From: Syntrophaceae bacterium UBA7544
GTDB taxonomy: Bacteria; Desulfobacterota; Syntrophia; Syntrophales; Smithellaceae
Assembly: GCA_002479215.1 (NCBI GenBank)
Contig: DLME01000109.1
Coordinates: 1-35,599 of the forward strand
Direction: 5' to 3'
DNA: 35,599 nt
In this document: positions 24,377 through 34,735 of the stretch, one piece after another
Numbering within the stretch: the stretch's first letter is position 1
Layout: each line of letters begins with the position of its first letter
The notes under the pieces: generated by a model
Told to the model about the DNA's origin: nothing
Seen by the model: the letters and a program-made list of their open reading frames with translations, nothing else
Database searches by the model: none
Translations under genes and position numbers: made by a program

Positions 24377-24691
24377 TTATTTACTCCCACGCTTCCCACA
24401 TTCTTTACATCTACCATTAGAGCCAATGACACCGATGCAGGACTCGTCGCTGCATAAAACTCTCTTTTCCCAATCTTCGTCAAAAACTGAGTCTTCAGAC
24501 TTGCTAGCAATTTCTTGTTTTTTGTCTTTCGCAACATTGCCGGCAGAACTGCCGGCCTTTGCTTCACCATTGTAAGGTTTGCCGCATTCTTTACAACGCC
24601 CATTGGGACCAATGGTGCCGATACAGGCCTCATCCCTGCACAAAGTTCGCTTTCCCCAATCTTCATCTTTATCAAAAATGATTTCAACCAT
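24377..24691 (-). CDS. Twin zinc-finger small protein
   Basis: A 104-residue protein with two copies of a zinc-binding unit: residues 7-40 (DKDEDWGKRTLC...CKECGKPY) and 71-102 (DEDWEKRVLC...CKECGKRG). The cysteines C18, C23, C33, C36 and C80, C85, C95, C98 have the same Cx4C-x9-Cx2C spacing. They are linked by a lysine/alanine/serine-rich spacer. No broader family name is assigned; similar short zinc-ribbon proteins occur in Desulfobacterota. ATG 24691 is preceded by GGAGAAGG two bases away; TTG 24703 is a weaker alternative. Its end is 15 bp from attC site 3 and converges on it. Confidence 0.75.
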   Translation of the reverse strand: MVEIIFDKDEDWGKRTLCRDEACIGTIGPNGRCKECGKPYNGEAKAGSSAGNVAKDKKQEIASKSEDSVFDEDWEKRVLCSDESCIGVIGSNGRCKECGKRGSK

Positions 24692-24768
24692 GTCCTTCTC
24701 CAAGTTTTATTAACGAAGCTACTTATAACAGCTTTAAAAATATTGCCAGAAGACAATTACAATTTGAT

Positions 24769-24860
24769 CGTCATTCCCGCTTGTGCCCTTTAGGGTGCAA
24801 AAGCGGAAAGTTATCATATTTAAGTATTTCCTGGATTCCGGGTCAATCCCGGAATGACAG
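24769..24860. repeat. REP/MITE-like palindromic repeat
   Basis: The ends GTCATTCC (24770-24777) and GGAATGAC (24851-24858) are reverse complements. The interior folds into two hairpins: CCGCTT...AAGCGG with an inner GCCCT/AGGGT, and ATTCCGGG...CCCGGAAT. Short GTCATTCC-ended repeats are common intergenic elements in many proteobacterial genomes. Confidence 0.6.
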
Positions 24861-24910
24861 ACAATAGAGTTTTTCAAAGTTATTGCCAAGTCGCATTCAA
24901 AAGGATACCG

Positions 24911-25018
24911 CGACGGCAAGGAGGAGGCTCCGCAGGCGTATTACTAACGCGTGACCTTCAGGTTATACGTTGAGGAAGCCGACGACGCTGCCAACAAAGG
25001 TAGCCAAATGAATGCCGT
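24911..25018. ncRNA. Candidate structured element
   Basis: The closing arms GACGGCA (24911-24917) and TGCCGTC (25012-25018) are reverse complements. Inside lie GCGTAT/ATACGT (one G-T), a short CCTTCAGG hairpin, and GCTGCC-AACAAA-GGTAGC. This gives a multibranched fold of about 108 bases, GC-rich against AT-rich flanks. It could be a transcribed RNA, the 3' end of the rtcB mRNA on the minus strand, or a mobile intergenic repeat. No riboswitch class matches. Confidence 0.35.
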
Positions 25019-25026
25019 CTTGGCAC

Positions 25027-26469
25027 TTAGCCTTTTATGCATGCCAGTGCTTTCAATCGCGCCACCTTTTTGGCAATTCCCGAGTCGTGCATTACCTGAA
25101 CAACATCCTGCACATTTTTATACGCCTCCGGCATTTCTTCCCTTAAAGTTCCCTTGCTGGAAGCCATAACCAAAACTCCAAGATCAGCAAGTTCTCGGCT
25201 GATGGAGCGTCCCTGACTCACTTTTGTGGCCTGTGTCCGGCTCATCACCCGTCCCGCGCCATGGCAGGCGCTGCCAAAGGTTTCTTCCATCGCTTTTTCC
25301 TGGCCGACCAACACATAAGAACCGCTGCCCATATCACCCGGAATAAGCACCGGCTGGCCGACGCTTTTATAACGTGCCGGCAGTGCTTCATGGCCAGCGG
25401 GAAAAGCGCGCGTCGCGCCTTTGCGGTGGACACAAAGTTTCTTCATTTTCCCCTCAATTTTAAAATTTTCTATTTTAGCGATATTGTGGCAGACATCGTA
25501 AACCAGTCGCATTCCCAGCTCCCGTGGCGCCATTCGCAACGTTTTTTCAAATATCTTCCGCGTTCGATGCATGAGTAATTGCCGGTTCGCCCAGGCGTAG
25601 TTGGCACCGCAGGCCATAGCGGCGAGATAATTTTGTGCACGTGTCGTATTCAGATACGTGCAAGCCAACTGTCTGTCCGGCAGTTCGATTTTTGTTTCCT
25701 GTATGTGCTTCACCATCAAGGCCAGATAATCATCGCAAATCTGATAACCCAAGCCGCGCGAACCGCTATGAATCATGACGGCAATCTGTCCTTTACGCAA
25801 ACCAAACGCTTGCGCCGCGGTTTGGTCAAAAATCTCCTGCACGACTTCAATTTCCAAAAAATGATTGCCGGAACCTAACGTGCCTAACTGTTGCTTGCCT
25901 CTTTCCAGCGCGCGGGCGGATACTTGTTCGGGATCAGCTCCGGTCATCGCCCCGCCATCTTCCGTTGCTTCCAAATCCTCCTGCAGACCAAATCCGGCCT
26001 TGACCGCCCATTTAGCGCCTTCCTCCAAAACCTTTTTTTCGTCTTTGCCCGATAATTTAACCGAGCCTGTGGAGCCGACACCTGAAGGTATATGCTGATA
26101 TAAAGCTGTGGTCAAATCGCTGATCCTGTCTTTAACATCTGCAAAAGATAAATTAGTGGCAATAAGACGACAGCCGCAATTGATGTCGTAGCCCACTCCG
26201 CCGGGAGAAACTATTCCGCTTTCCAGATCAAAGGCCGCCACACCACCGATGGGAAAACCATACCCCCAGTGGACATCCGGCATGGCCAGCGAGTAATTAA
26301 CAATTCCCGGTAAATGCGCGACGTTGGCCACTTGCTTTGCGCTTTCATCACCTTTTAAAAGCTGATAGATTTTTTCATTGGCATAGATAATCCCGGGCAC
26401 CTTCATTTTCCCTGTTTGGGGAAGAAGCCAGCGGTTATCGTCTATGCGTTCCAGTTTAATTTCAGACAT
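25027..26469 (-). CDS. rtcB: RNA ligase RtcB
   Basis: A 480-residue GTP- and Mn2+-dependent ligase that joins 2',3'-cyclic phosphate or 3'-phosphate RNA ends to 5'-OH ends. The metal and guanylate-binding landmarks are present: GGVGYDINCGCR, LGTLGSGNHFLEIE, MIHSGSRGLGYQ, VCHNIAK, VHRKGATRAFPAG with the expected GMP-acceptor histidine region, and GSGSYVLVG followed by SACHGAGRVMSR. It overlaps the end of the archease gene by eight bases (ATGTCTGA), so the two are coupled; archease speeds RtcB turnover. In bacteria RtcB is linked to RNA repair. No RtcR regulator is in the window. Confidence 0.96.
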   Translation of the reverse strand: MSEIKLERIDDNRWLLPQTGKMKVPGIIYANEKIYQLLKGDESAKQVANVAHLPGIVNYSLAMPDVHWGYGFPIGGVAAFDLESGIVSPGGVGYDINCGCRLIATNLSFADVKDRISDLTTALYQHIPSGVGSTGSVKLSGKDEKKVLEEGAKWAVKAGFGLQEDLEATEDGGAMTGADPEQVSARALERGKQQLGTLGSGNHFLEIEVVQEIFDQTAAQAFGLRKGQIAVMIHSGSRGLGYQICDDYLALMVKHIQETKIELPDRQLACTYLNTTRAQNYLAAMACGANYAWANRQLLMHRTRKIFEKTLRMAPRELGMRLVYDVCHNIAKIENFKIEGKMKKLCVHRKGATRAFPAGHEALPARYKSVGQPVLIPGDMGSGSYVLVGQEKAMEETFGSACHGAGRVMSRTQATKVSQGRSISRELADLGVLVMASSKGTLREEMPEAYKNVQDVVQVMHDSGIAKKVARLKALACIKG

Positions 26470-26878
26470 CGAAAATCACCTTGGCCTTCCAGCCTTGAGC
26501 CTTCTTTTCAATGCTCAGTCCATGATATGTTACGGCTTTTATTTCTGTTTTCAACTGATGCTTCTGCGCATTATACGACTCTCCCTGCAATTGCGCGACT
26601 ATTTGCCCTGATTTCATTTCTGAACACTTACACTGTTTAATGATCCATTTTTTTCCATTGAATAAGTAGAGCGCTTCCCGCAAGAAATTAACCAAAAGGT
26701 CTTCCGCATCCGAACCTCTAATAGTAACAACTTTTTCGTTAACATTATTAATGCCTGTAAGATCAACAATTAAATCGAACATCGCCTCAGCGGCATTACC
26801 AAAGAGTTCTTTTTTTGTTCTCCCCCAAACCTCGATGCCAATGTCAGCGGTATGATCCAGCACCTTATATGTTTTCAT
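26462..26878 (-). CDS. Archease, RtcB activator
   Basis: A 138-residue protein of the archease family. It opens with YKVLDHTADIGIEVWGRTKKELFGNAAEAMFDLI, has the DLLVNFLREALYLF segment, and ends with KAVTYHGLSIEKKAQGWKAKVIFDV. Acidic residues in these segments bind calcium or other metal in known archeases. It promotes guanylation of RtcB and multiple turnovers. It lies directly before rtcB with an 8-base overlap. No ribosome site precedes the ATG; the promoter at 26885-26913 would start transcription about at the start codon, so the message may be leaderless. Confidence 0.93.
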   Translation of the reverse strand: MKTYKVLDHTADIGIEVWGRTKKELFGNAAEAMFDLIVDLTGINNVNEKVVTIRGSDAEDLLVNFLREALYLFNGKKWIIKQCKCSEMKSGQIVAQLQGESYNAQKHQLKTEIKAVTYHGLSIEKKAQGWKAKVIFDV

Positions 26879-26884
26879 AAGCTA

Positions 26885-26913
26885 ACTATAGCTAAATTGA
26901 TTCGTAAGAACAA
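26885..26913 (-). promoter_or_regulatory. Promoter of archease-rtcB (possibly leaderless)
   Basis: On the minus strand TTGTTC (26913-26908), a 17-base spacer and TATAGT (26890-26885) lie just before the archease ATG at 26878. The -10 box ends seven bases before the start codon. Transcription would thus begin at or within a base or two of the ATG. Confidence 0.5.
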
Positions 26914-26973
26914 GCGCTACTAATTATGGGATCTTCCGGCGGAAGGTAGCTTTTGTATTATAAAGGATAGGGC

Positions 26974-27011
26974 AAAAATAAAAGCCCTTTACTGCCACAG
27001 TAAGGGGCTTT
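26974..27011 (-). terminator. Intrinsic terminator of gyrA
   Basis: Arms 26981-26994 and 26998-27011 form a 14-bp stem with one G-T pair and a 3-base loop. On the minus strand it is followed by a T-rich stretch (TTTTATTTTT). It lies 40 bp after the gyrA stop. Confidence 0.85.
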
Positions 27012-27050
27012 ATATTGTTCTAAAGTGGTTTTTATTACCGGCTAATGTCT

Positions 27051-29546
27051 CTATTCTTCATCGGTTTTGTCATTGTCCGCTGATCCGTTACCATTTACGT
27101 CTTCATCTTTACCTTCCTCTTCCGACGTCGTGCGAGCGACGCCGACGAGTTTTTCTTTCGATTCCAGATCAATAAGTTTCACTCCCTGTGTTACACGATG
27201 ATTAACCGGAACTTCCTGCACTTTCAGCCGGATTACTTTACCGCCATCGCTAATGAGCATGATATGCTCTTCGCCGCTCACCTGCAATACACCGGACACA
27301 TTCCCAACTTTAGCTACGGTCTTTAAATTAATAGTCCCTTTTCCGCCGCGGCTCTGGACGCGGTATTCCTCAATCGGCGTACACTTTCCAAAACCCTTTT
27401 CGGAAACCGTCAGCATAAACGTGTCTTTCGCCGGTATGTCCACGCCGATGACAGCATCATCTTTACCCAGCCTAATGCCGCGCACGCCTTTCGCCGTCCG
27501 TCCCATATCACGCACATCATCTTCTTTAAAACGAATAGCCATGCCCCGCCGTGTTGCCAAAAAGATATCCTGTTTTCCCGTGGTTAATTTAACATCAACT
27601 AGTTCGTCACCCTTCTCTATAGAAATAGCGATAATGCCGCCCGAACGCGGATTGGCATAAGCGGCTAATTCCGTTTTTTTAATGGTCCCTTTTTTTGTTA
27701 CGAGCACAACGAATTCATCATCAGTGAATTCCCGCACAGGCAACGTTGCGCTCACGCGTTCACCCGGCCCCAAGTTCACTAAATTGACAATAGCTTTCCC
27801 TTTGGCGGCTCGCCCTGCCTGGGGTATCTGATACACTTTCAACCAGTGTACCTTGCCGGTAGAAGTAAAAATAAGCAGGTAGTGATGTGTCGAGGCGACA
27901 AAGATTTTTTCCACAAAATCCTCTTCTTTCGTCCCCATACCCATTTTGCCGCGTCCGCCGCGGTGTTGGCTTTTGTAAAGGCTGACTGGATTGCGTTTTA
28001 TATAGCCGGAATGGGTTATATTAACCATCATGTCTTCTTCCACAATCATATCTTCGATATCGATATCATCGGTACCGGCGACAATTTCAGTGCGGCGTTC
28101 ATCACCATAGCGCTCTTTTATTTCGTTAAGTTCGTCGATAATAACCTGTAGAACTTTTTGCTCATCGGCTAAAATTGCTTCCAGTTTGGCCATTAAAGTC
28201 TTAACTTCCGCGTACTCTTCGTCAATTTTCGCTCGCTCCAAACCGGTCAGGCGCTGCAGCCTCATTTCCAGAATCGCTTTTGCCTGTATTTCGGACAGCT
28301 TAAATTTCTCGCATAATTTTGTCGCTGCTTCCTGAGGATTTTTAGACGCTTTAATCAAGGTAACAATAGCGTCGATATTGTTCAACGCGATGATCAGGCC
28401 TTCCAAAATATGCGCCCGTTCTTTGGCGCGCGCAAGATCGAATCTGGTGCGCCTCACGACAACGTCCCTGCGGAAGACAATGAATTTTTCTATTATTTCT
28501 TTTAGATTCAAGACCTGCGGACGGCCGTCGGTTATCGCCAGCATAATAATGCCGAACGAGCTTTCCATTGAGGTAAACTTATAAAGTTGATTGAGGATAA
28601 TCGCAGAATTTTCGTCACGTTTTAAATCAATGACGACGCGGATGCCATCGCGGTCTGATTCGTCGCGTAGATCAGAAATGCCCGTAATTTTTTTATCGCG
28701 GACAAGTTCCGATATTTTTTCAATCAGCGTGGCTTTATTTACCTGATAAGGTATTTCTGTAATGACTATGGTTTCTTTATCGTTGCGGGAGTTCTTTTCG
28801 ATAAGAGCTCTTGCTCTCATCCGAATTATGCCGCGTCCGGTTTTGTAAGCTGCAAGGATTCCTTCGCGGCCGTTAATAAAACCTGCTGTAGGAAAATCAG
28901 GTCCCTGTATATGACGCATTAGTTTTTCAACAGTGATTTCCGGATTTTTGATGCACGCGATGGTGCCGTTTATTATTTCCGTTAAATTATGCGGCGGAAT
29001 ATTTGTGGCCATTCCCACAGCAATGCCGGAAGAACCATTGAGCAACAGCAAAGGAATGCGTGTTGCCAGAAGCGATGGCTCTTGCAGGGATTCGTCATAG
29101 TTGGGCACATAATCGACTGTGTCTTTTTCGAGATCAGCGAGGACTTCTTCGGCAATGCGCGCCATTCGTATTTCCGTGTAACGCATGGCTGCGGGAGGAT
29201 CTCCGTCGACGGAACCGAAGTTTCCCTGTCCGTCAATCAGCATGTAGCGCAAAGAAAAATCCTGTGCCATACGCACAAGAGTATCATACACTGCAACATC
29301 GCCATGCGGATGATACTTACCGATGATATCGCCGACGATTCGGGCGGACTTTTTATAGGGCTTATTATACCGGTTGCCCATTTCATACATGGAAAACAAA
29401 ATCCGCCGATGAACCGGTTTCAAACCGTCGCGTACATCGGGAATAGCCCTTCCGATAATTACGCTCATGGCGTAATCCATGTACGATTTTTTCATTTCAT
29501 CTTCTATATTCACCAGCGTTGGCTTGTGGTGGATATCTTTGTTCAT
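27051..29546 (-). CDS. gyrA: DNA gyrase subunit A
   Basis: An 831-residue subunit of gyrase, which introduces negative supercoils using ATP. The catalytic tyrosine Y123 is in [12 protein letters not shown]. The winged-helix and tower regions are standard. The C-terminal beta-pinwheel keeps the GyrA box QHRGGRGK, which separates gyrase from topoisomerase IV. The quinolone region reads [14 protein letters not shown]: valine V84 replaces the usual serine (E. coli S83), while D88 (E. coli D87) is kept. The acidic tail ([23 protein letters not shown]) is unstructured. It follows gyrB by 70 bp, with GAGAGGA about ten bases upstream. Confidence 0.98.
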   Translation of the reverse strand: MNKDIHHKPTLVNIEDEMKKSYMDYAMSVIIGRAIPDVRDGLKPVHRRILFSMYEMGNRYNKPYKKSARIVGDIIGKYHPHGDVAVYDTLVRMAQDFSLRYMLIDGQGNFGSVDGDPPAAMRYTEIRMARIAEEVLADLEKDTVDYVPNYDESLQEPSLLATRIPLLLLNGSSGIAVGMATNIPPHNLTEIINGTIACIKNPEITVEKLMRHIQGPDFPTAGFINGREGILAAYKTGRGIIRMRARALIEKNSRNDKETIVITEIPYQVNKATLIEKISELVRDKKITGISDLRDESDRDGIRVVIDLKRDENSAIILNQLYKFTSMESSFGIIMLAITDGRPQVLNLKEIIEKFIVFRRDVVVRRTRFDLARAKERAHILEGLIIALNNIDAIVTLIKASKNPQEAATKLCEKFKLSEIQAKAILEMRLQRLTGLERAKIDEEYAEVKTLMAKLEAILADEQKVLQVIIDELNEIKERYGDERRTEIVAGTDDIDIEDMIVEEDMMVNITHSGYIKRNPVSLYKSQHRGGRGKMGMGTKEEDFVEKIFVASTHHYLLIFTSTGKVHWLKVYQIPQAGRAAKGKAIVNLVNLGPGERVSATLPVREFTDDEFVVLVTKKGTIKKTELAAYANPRSGGIIAISIEKGDELVDVKLTTGKQDIFLATRRGMAIRFKEDDVRDMGRTAKGVRGIRLGKDDAVIGVDIPAKDTFMLTVSEKGFGKCTPIEEYRVQSRGGKGTINLKTVAKVGNVSGVLQVSGEEHIMLISDGGKVIRLKVQEVPVNHRVTQGVKLIDLESKEKLVGVARTTSEEEGKDEDVNGNGSADNDKTDEE

Positions 29547-29568
29547 TTCACTTCATCCTCTCTAAACA

Positions 29569-29590
29569 TAAGCGGTTATTCAACCGCTTA
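29569..29590. other. Hairpin between gyrB and gyrA
   Basis: TAAGCGGTT and AACCGCTTA form a perfect 9-bp stem with a 4-base loop in the gyrB-gyrA spacer, about 23 bp before the gyrA start. No T run follows on the minus strand, so it may adjust processing or stability of the shared message rather than terminate it. Confidence 0.45.
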
Positions 29591-29616
29591 TTTCATTGTG
29601 TATTTGATCGTCGGTT

Positions 29617-32046
<2,430 letters not shown>

Positions 32047-32050
32047 TTAA

Positions 32051-33160
32051 CTATATTTTTAACGGCATAACGATACATAGATAGTCATCGCCTTCGGTCT
32101 GTTTGATCACCGACGGTTTTATTCCCGATCCAACTTCAAACATAATACTTTCTTTGCCGATCACTGAAATCGCATCAATCAAATAGTTCACGTTAAATCC
32201 CACATCCATATCTTCACCGCTATAAGTAATATCTATTTCTTCCGTAGCTTCACCCACATCCAGGTTGGTCGAATTAAGCGTCAGCTTACCTTCCGAAAAA
32301 GAAAGAATTACCCCGCCATAACGTTCCGAAGAAACTACATTCATTCTGCGTAAAGCATGAAGGAAAGAGTCCTTTTCCAAAACAACATTTATACCTTTTT
32401 CCGCGGGAATAACCCTTTTATAGTCGGGATAATCGGCATCAACCAGACTAACTTTGAGAAGAGTGTTGTCGGTTTTCACAATAAACATGTTTTTATGGAT
32501 ACCTATCTTTATGTTTTCGTTTTCATCGATAATTTTTTTAACTTCCATTAAACCTTTACGGGGAAGGATAACGCCCTTTCCCGTTTCTAAAAAAGATTCA
32601 GATAGTAAATGTTTTGCCAGGGCTAAACGATGACCGTCGGTGGCCACCATGCGCAATATATTATTTGATTCATCCGAAATAACCTCTAATAATACTCCGT
32701 TTAAGTTTTTTCTCGTTTCATCTGTAGCCATAGCAAACGATGTTTTGTCTATTAAATCCTTAATTATTGTTCCTTTAATATTATAAAGTTGAACATCTTT
32801 ATCGTCAGCAATACTGGGAAAATCTTCTGCCGGTAAGCCGGGTATTTTATAGACCGCTCTCTGACAGGATATTTTTACAATGTTATTATCTTGAGAGAAA
32901 TAAATAACTTCTCCTTGAATTTCCCTAACCATTTCATATAACTTTTTCGCTGAAATAGTTATTTCACCTTTTTTTATTATTTCCGCTTCATAATCGGAAA
33001 TTAAACTTATTTCTCTATCTGTAGCAATTATTTTCAGTTTATTGGCTTCCGCTTTTAAAAGAACATTGTTCAAAATGGGTAATGTTGTCTTTTTTTCTAC
33101 AATTCCCAATGTTTTTTGAATACCATCAAGAAAGGTGTTTCTATTTATTTTTAGTTCCAT
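32051..33160 (-). CDS. dnaN: DNA polymerase III beta subunit (sliding clamp)
   Basis: A 369-residue ring-forming clamp that tethers the replicative polymerase to DNA. The N-terminal MELKINRNTFLDGIQKTLGIVEKKTTLPILNNVLL and the central MATDETRKNLNGVLLEV are typical, and the C-terminal DDYLCIVMPLKI carries the peptide-binding cleft end. AAGGGGGAAGG precedes the ATG. It is separated from dnaA by 161 AT-rich bases that may hold part of the replication origin. Confidence 0.98.
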   Translation of the reverse strand: MELKINRNTFLDGIQKTLGIVEKKTTLPILNNVLLKAEANKLKIIATDREISLISDYEAEIIKKGEITISAKKLYEMVREIQGEVIYFSQDNNIVKISCQRAVYKIPGLPAEDFPSIADDKDVQLYNIKGTIIKDLIDKTSFAMATDETRKNLNGVLLEVISDESNNILRMVATDGHRLALAKHLLSESFLETGKGVILPRKGLMEVKKIIDENENIKIGIHKNMFIVKTDNTLLKVSLVDADYPDYKRVIPAEKGINVVLEKDSFLHALRRMNVVSSERYGGVILSFSEGKLTLNSTNLDVGEATEEIDITYSGEDMDVGFNVNYLIDAISVIGKESIMFEVGSGIKPSVIKQTEGDDYLCIVMPLKI

Positions 33161-33321
33161 ACCTTCCCCCTTGTTTTGTATTATTTAGTATTATTTTTTC
33201 TTTATATTTAATAAGTAGTAATAGTAATAAAGCCTGTGGATATGTTAGTAAATGTAAATTTTGTAATAATTATAATAATATAAATTAATAATCGCTTGTT
33301 TATAACCTGATATTAAAAACT
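33161..33321. other. Candidate oriC region between dnaA and dnaN
   Basis: An extremely AT-rich spacer with a DnaA-box-like TGTGGATAT at 33235-33243 (8 of 9 to the consensus) and a long AT run at about 33256-33293 that could unwind. A second box-like TGTGGATTA (33330-33338) lies inside the last codons of dnaA. Few boxes are visible, so this may be only part of an origin. Confidence 0.4.
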
Positions 33322-34674
33322 TTACGTTTTGTGGATTAAAACATCTTCAATATCCCGAATTACATTTTTTAATTTAGGATCGACTTCGATTTTGTTTAAA
33401 ATCTTATTTGTTGCATAAATTACAGTCGAATGATCTCTATTGCCGATTTTTTGACCGATATCCGGAAAAGAAGCATTGGTTAATTTTCTGGATAAAAACA
33501 TGGCAATCTGTCGCGCATAAACAAGATTTTTATTTTTATTATGCGCTTTTATATCGAATATTTTTACGTTTAATTTTCCGGCAACCACTTTAATTATTTC
33601 TTCAATACTTACTTCTTCGTTTCCATTGCGATTAACTACGTTTTTTAGTACTTCTTTTACTAAATCCAAGTCAATTTCTCTGCCCGTTAAAGAAGAATAA
33701 GCGCTTATTCTAACCAGGAAACCTTCCAGTTCGCGAATGTTGGATTCTACGTGAGAGGCAATATAGTGAGCGACAGTACTAGGTAAAGTAATTTGACTTT
33801 CCTGCATTTTTTTCTCGATGATGGCAATTTTTGTTTCTATTTCCGGAGGCTGAATATCAGCGATCAATCCCCACTCAAAACGAGAACGCAGTCGTCCTTC
33901 CAAGTTAGGAATGTCTTTAGGAAACTTATCGCTAGTGACTACTATTTGTTTTCCCGAGTCATGTAACGTATTGAAAGTATGAAAAAATTCTTCCTGGGTT
34001 CTTTCTTTTCCTGCTAAAAAATGAATGTCGTCAATTAATAAGCAACTGATATTGCGGTATTTTTCCCTAAATTTAGGCATCCGGTCGTAGCGAATAGAAT
34101 TAATCATTTCATTCATAAATTCTTCCGCGGACACATACATAACATTTAGTTCCGGGTGGGCGGTAGTGGTGAGAAGACCGGTAGCATTAAGTAAATGTGT
34201 TTTTCCTAAGCCGGATCCGCCGTAAATGAACAAAGGATTGTAATTTTTGGCCGGTTGTTTGGCTACGGCAATGGAAGCGGCGTGGGCAAACTGATTACAG
34301 GGGCCCACCACAAATCTGTCAAAGGTGTAGTGATTATTTAAAAAAGAATAATTTTTCCCTTTACTTGCCGCCGAAGAGGAAACGCTTTTCGGCTGGATAG
34401 GGGACATTGACATAGAATCCGGGCTTTTTTCTTTACTCTTGGAGAGGATAAATTCAATATCAACTTCAATACCTACAACATTTTGCAATGATTGTTTAAT
34501 CGTGGAAAAATAGTTATCCAAAAGCCAATCTTTGAAAAATTTATTGGGCACTACCAGTTGCACGCATTTATCTTCCATAGCAGCTATTTTGATCGGTTTT
34601 ATCCATGTATCAAAATTTTGCTTACTTAGCTTTTCCTGAATAATTTTAGCCGTTTTGTCCCAAACTGCTTCCAC
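33322..34674 (-). CDS. dnaA: Chromosomal replication initiator DnaA
   Basis: A 450-residue AAA+ initiator. Domain I (residues 1-80) is for helicase loading, domain II is a short linker rich in serine and proline, domain III has Walker A GGSGLGKTH (152-160) and Walker B LLIDDIHF, and domain IV has the DNA-binding signature NRDHSTV (412-418). The start is GTG 34674, with AAAGGA eight bases upstream. A 20-bp palindrome lies 25 bp further upstream and may be a site for self-regulation. Confidence 0.98.
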   Translation of the reverse strand: MEAVWDKTAKIIQEKLSKQNFDTWIKPIKIAAMEDKCVQLVVPNKFFKDWLLDNYFSTIKQSLQNVVGIEVDIEFILSKSKEKSPDSMSMSPIQPKSVSSSAASKGKNYSFLNNHYTFDRFVVGPCNQFAHAASIAVAKQPAKNYNPLFIYGGSGLGKTHLLNATGLLTTTAHPELNVMYVSAEEFMNEMINSIRYDRMPKFREKYRNISCLLIDDIHFLAGKERTQEEFFHTFNTLHDSGKQIVVTSDKFPKDIPNLEGRLRSRFEWGLIADIQPPEIETKIAIIEKKMQESQITLPSTVAHYIASHVESNIRELEGFLVRISAYSSLTGREIDLDLVKEVLKNVVNRNGNEEVSIEEIIKVVAGKLNVKIFDIKAHNKNKNLVYARQIAMFLSRKLTNASFPDIGQKIGNRDHSTVIYATNKILNKIEVDPKLKNVIRDIEDVLIHKT

Positions 34675-34698
34675 TGTAACAATCCTTTATAAACATAT

Positions 34699-34718
34699 TT
34701 ATCAACACGTGTTGATAA
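34699..34718. promoter_or_regulatory. 20-bp palindrome upstream of dnaA
   Basis: TTATCAACACGTGTTGATAA is perfectly self-complementary. Each half is TTATCAACA, 8 of 9 to a DnaA box, in inverted orientation. It lies between the parB stop and the dnaA start and overlaps the region where the dnaA promoter must be. It is not a ParB parS site. Confidence 0.6.
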
Positions 34719-34735
34719 CCAATGAAAACTTCACT

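Larger units (their letters stand above)
24692..25026. other. 335-bp intergenic region with repeat elements
   Basis: No protein gene is convincing here. It contains a REP-like palindromic repeat (24769-24860) and a GC-rich candidate structured element (24911-25018) that ends nine bases before the rtcB stop codon. Confidence 0.6.

Noticed and set aside
24377..24691. Zinc-finger gene as a reversed fourth cassette
   Set aside because: No core matching GTTCATC's reverse complement is found upstream of it and its 5' side ends in unrelated repeats.
24911..25018. Cyclic di-GMP (GEMM) or other known riboswitch
   Set aside because: The conserved core bases of GEMM and other common classes are not found, and it lies downstream, not upstream, of a gene.
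34699..34718. ParB parS site
   Set aside because: It contains CACGTG but not the flanking TGTTT/AAACA of the parS consensus. The halves resemble DnaA boxes instead.
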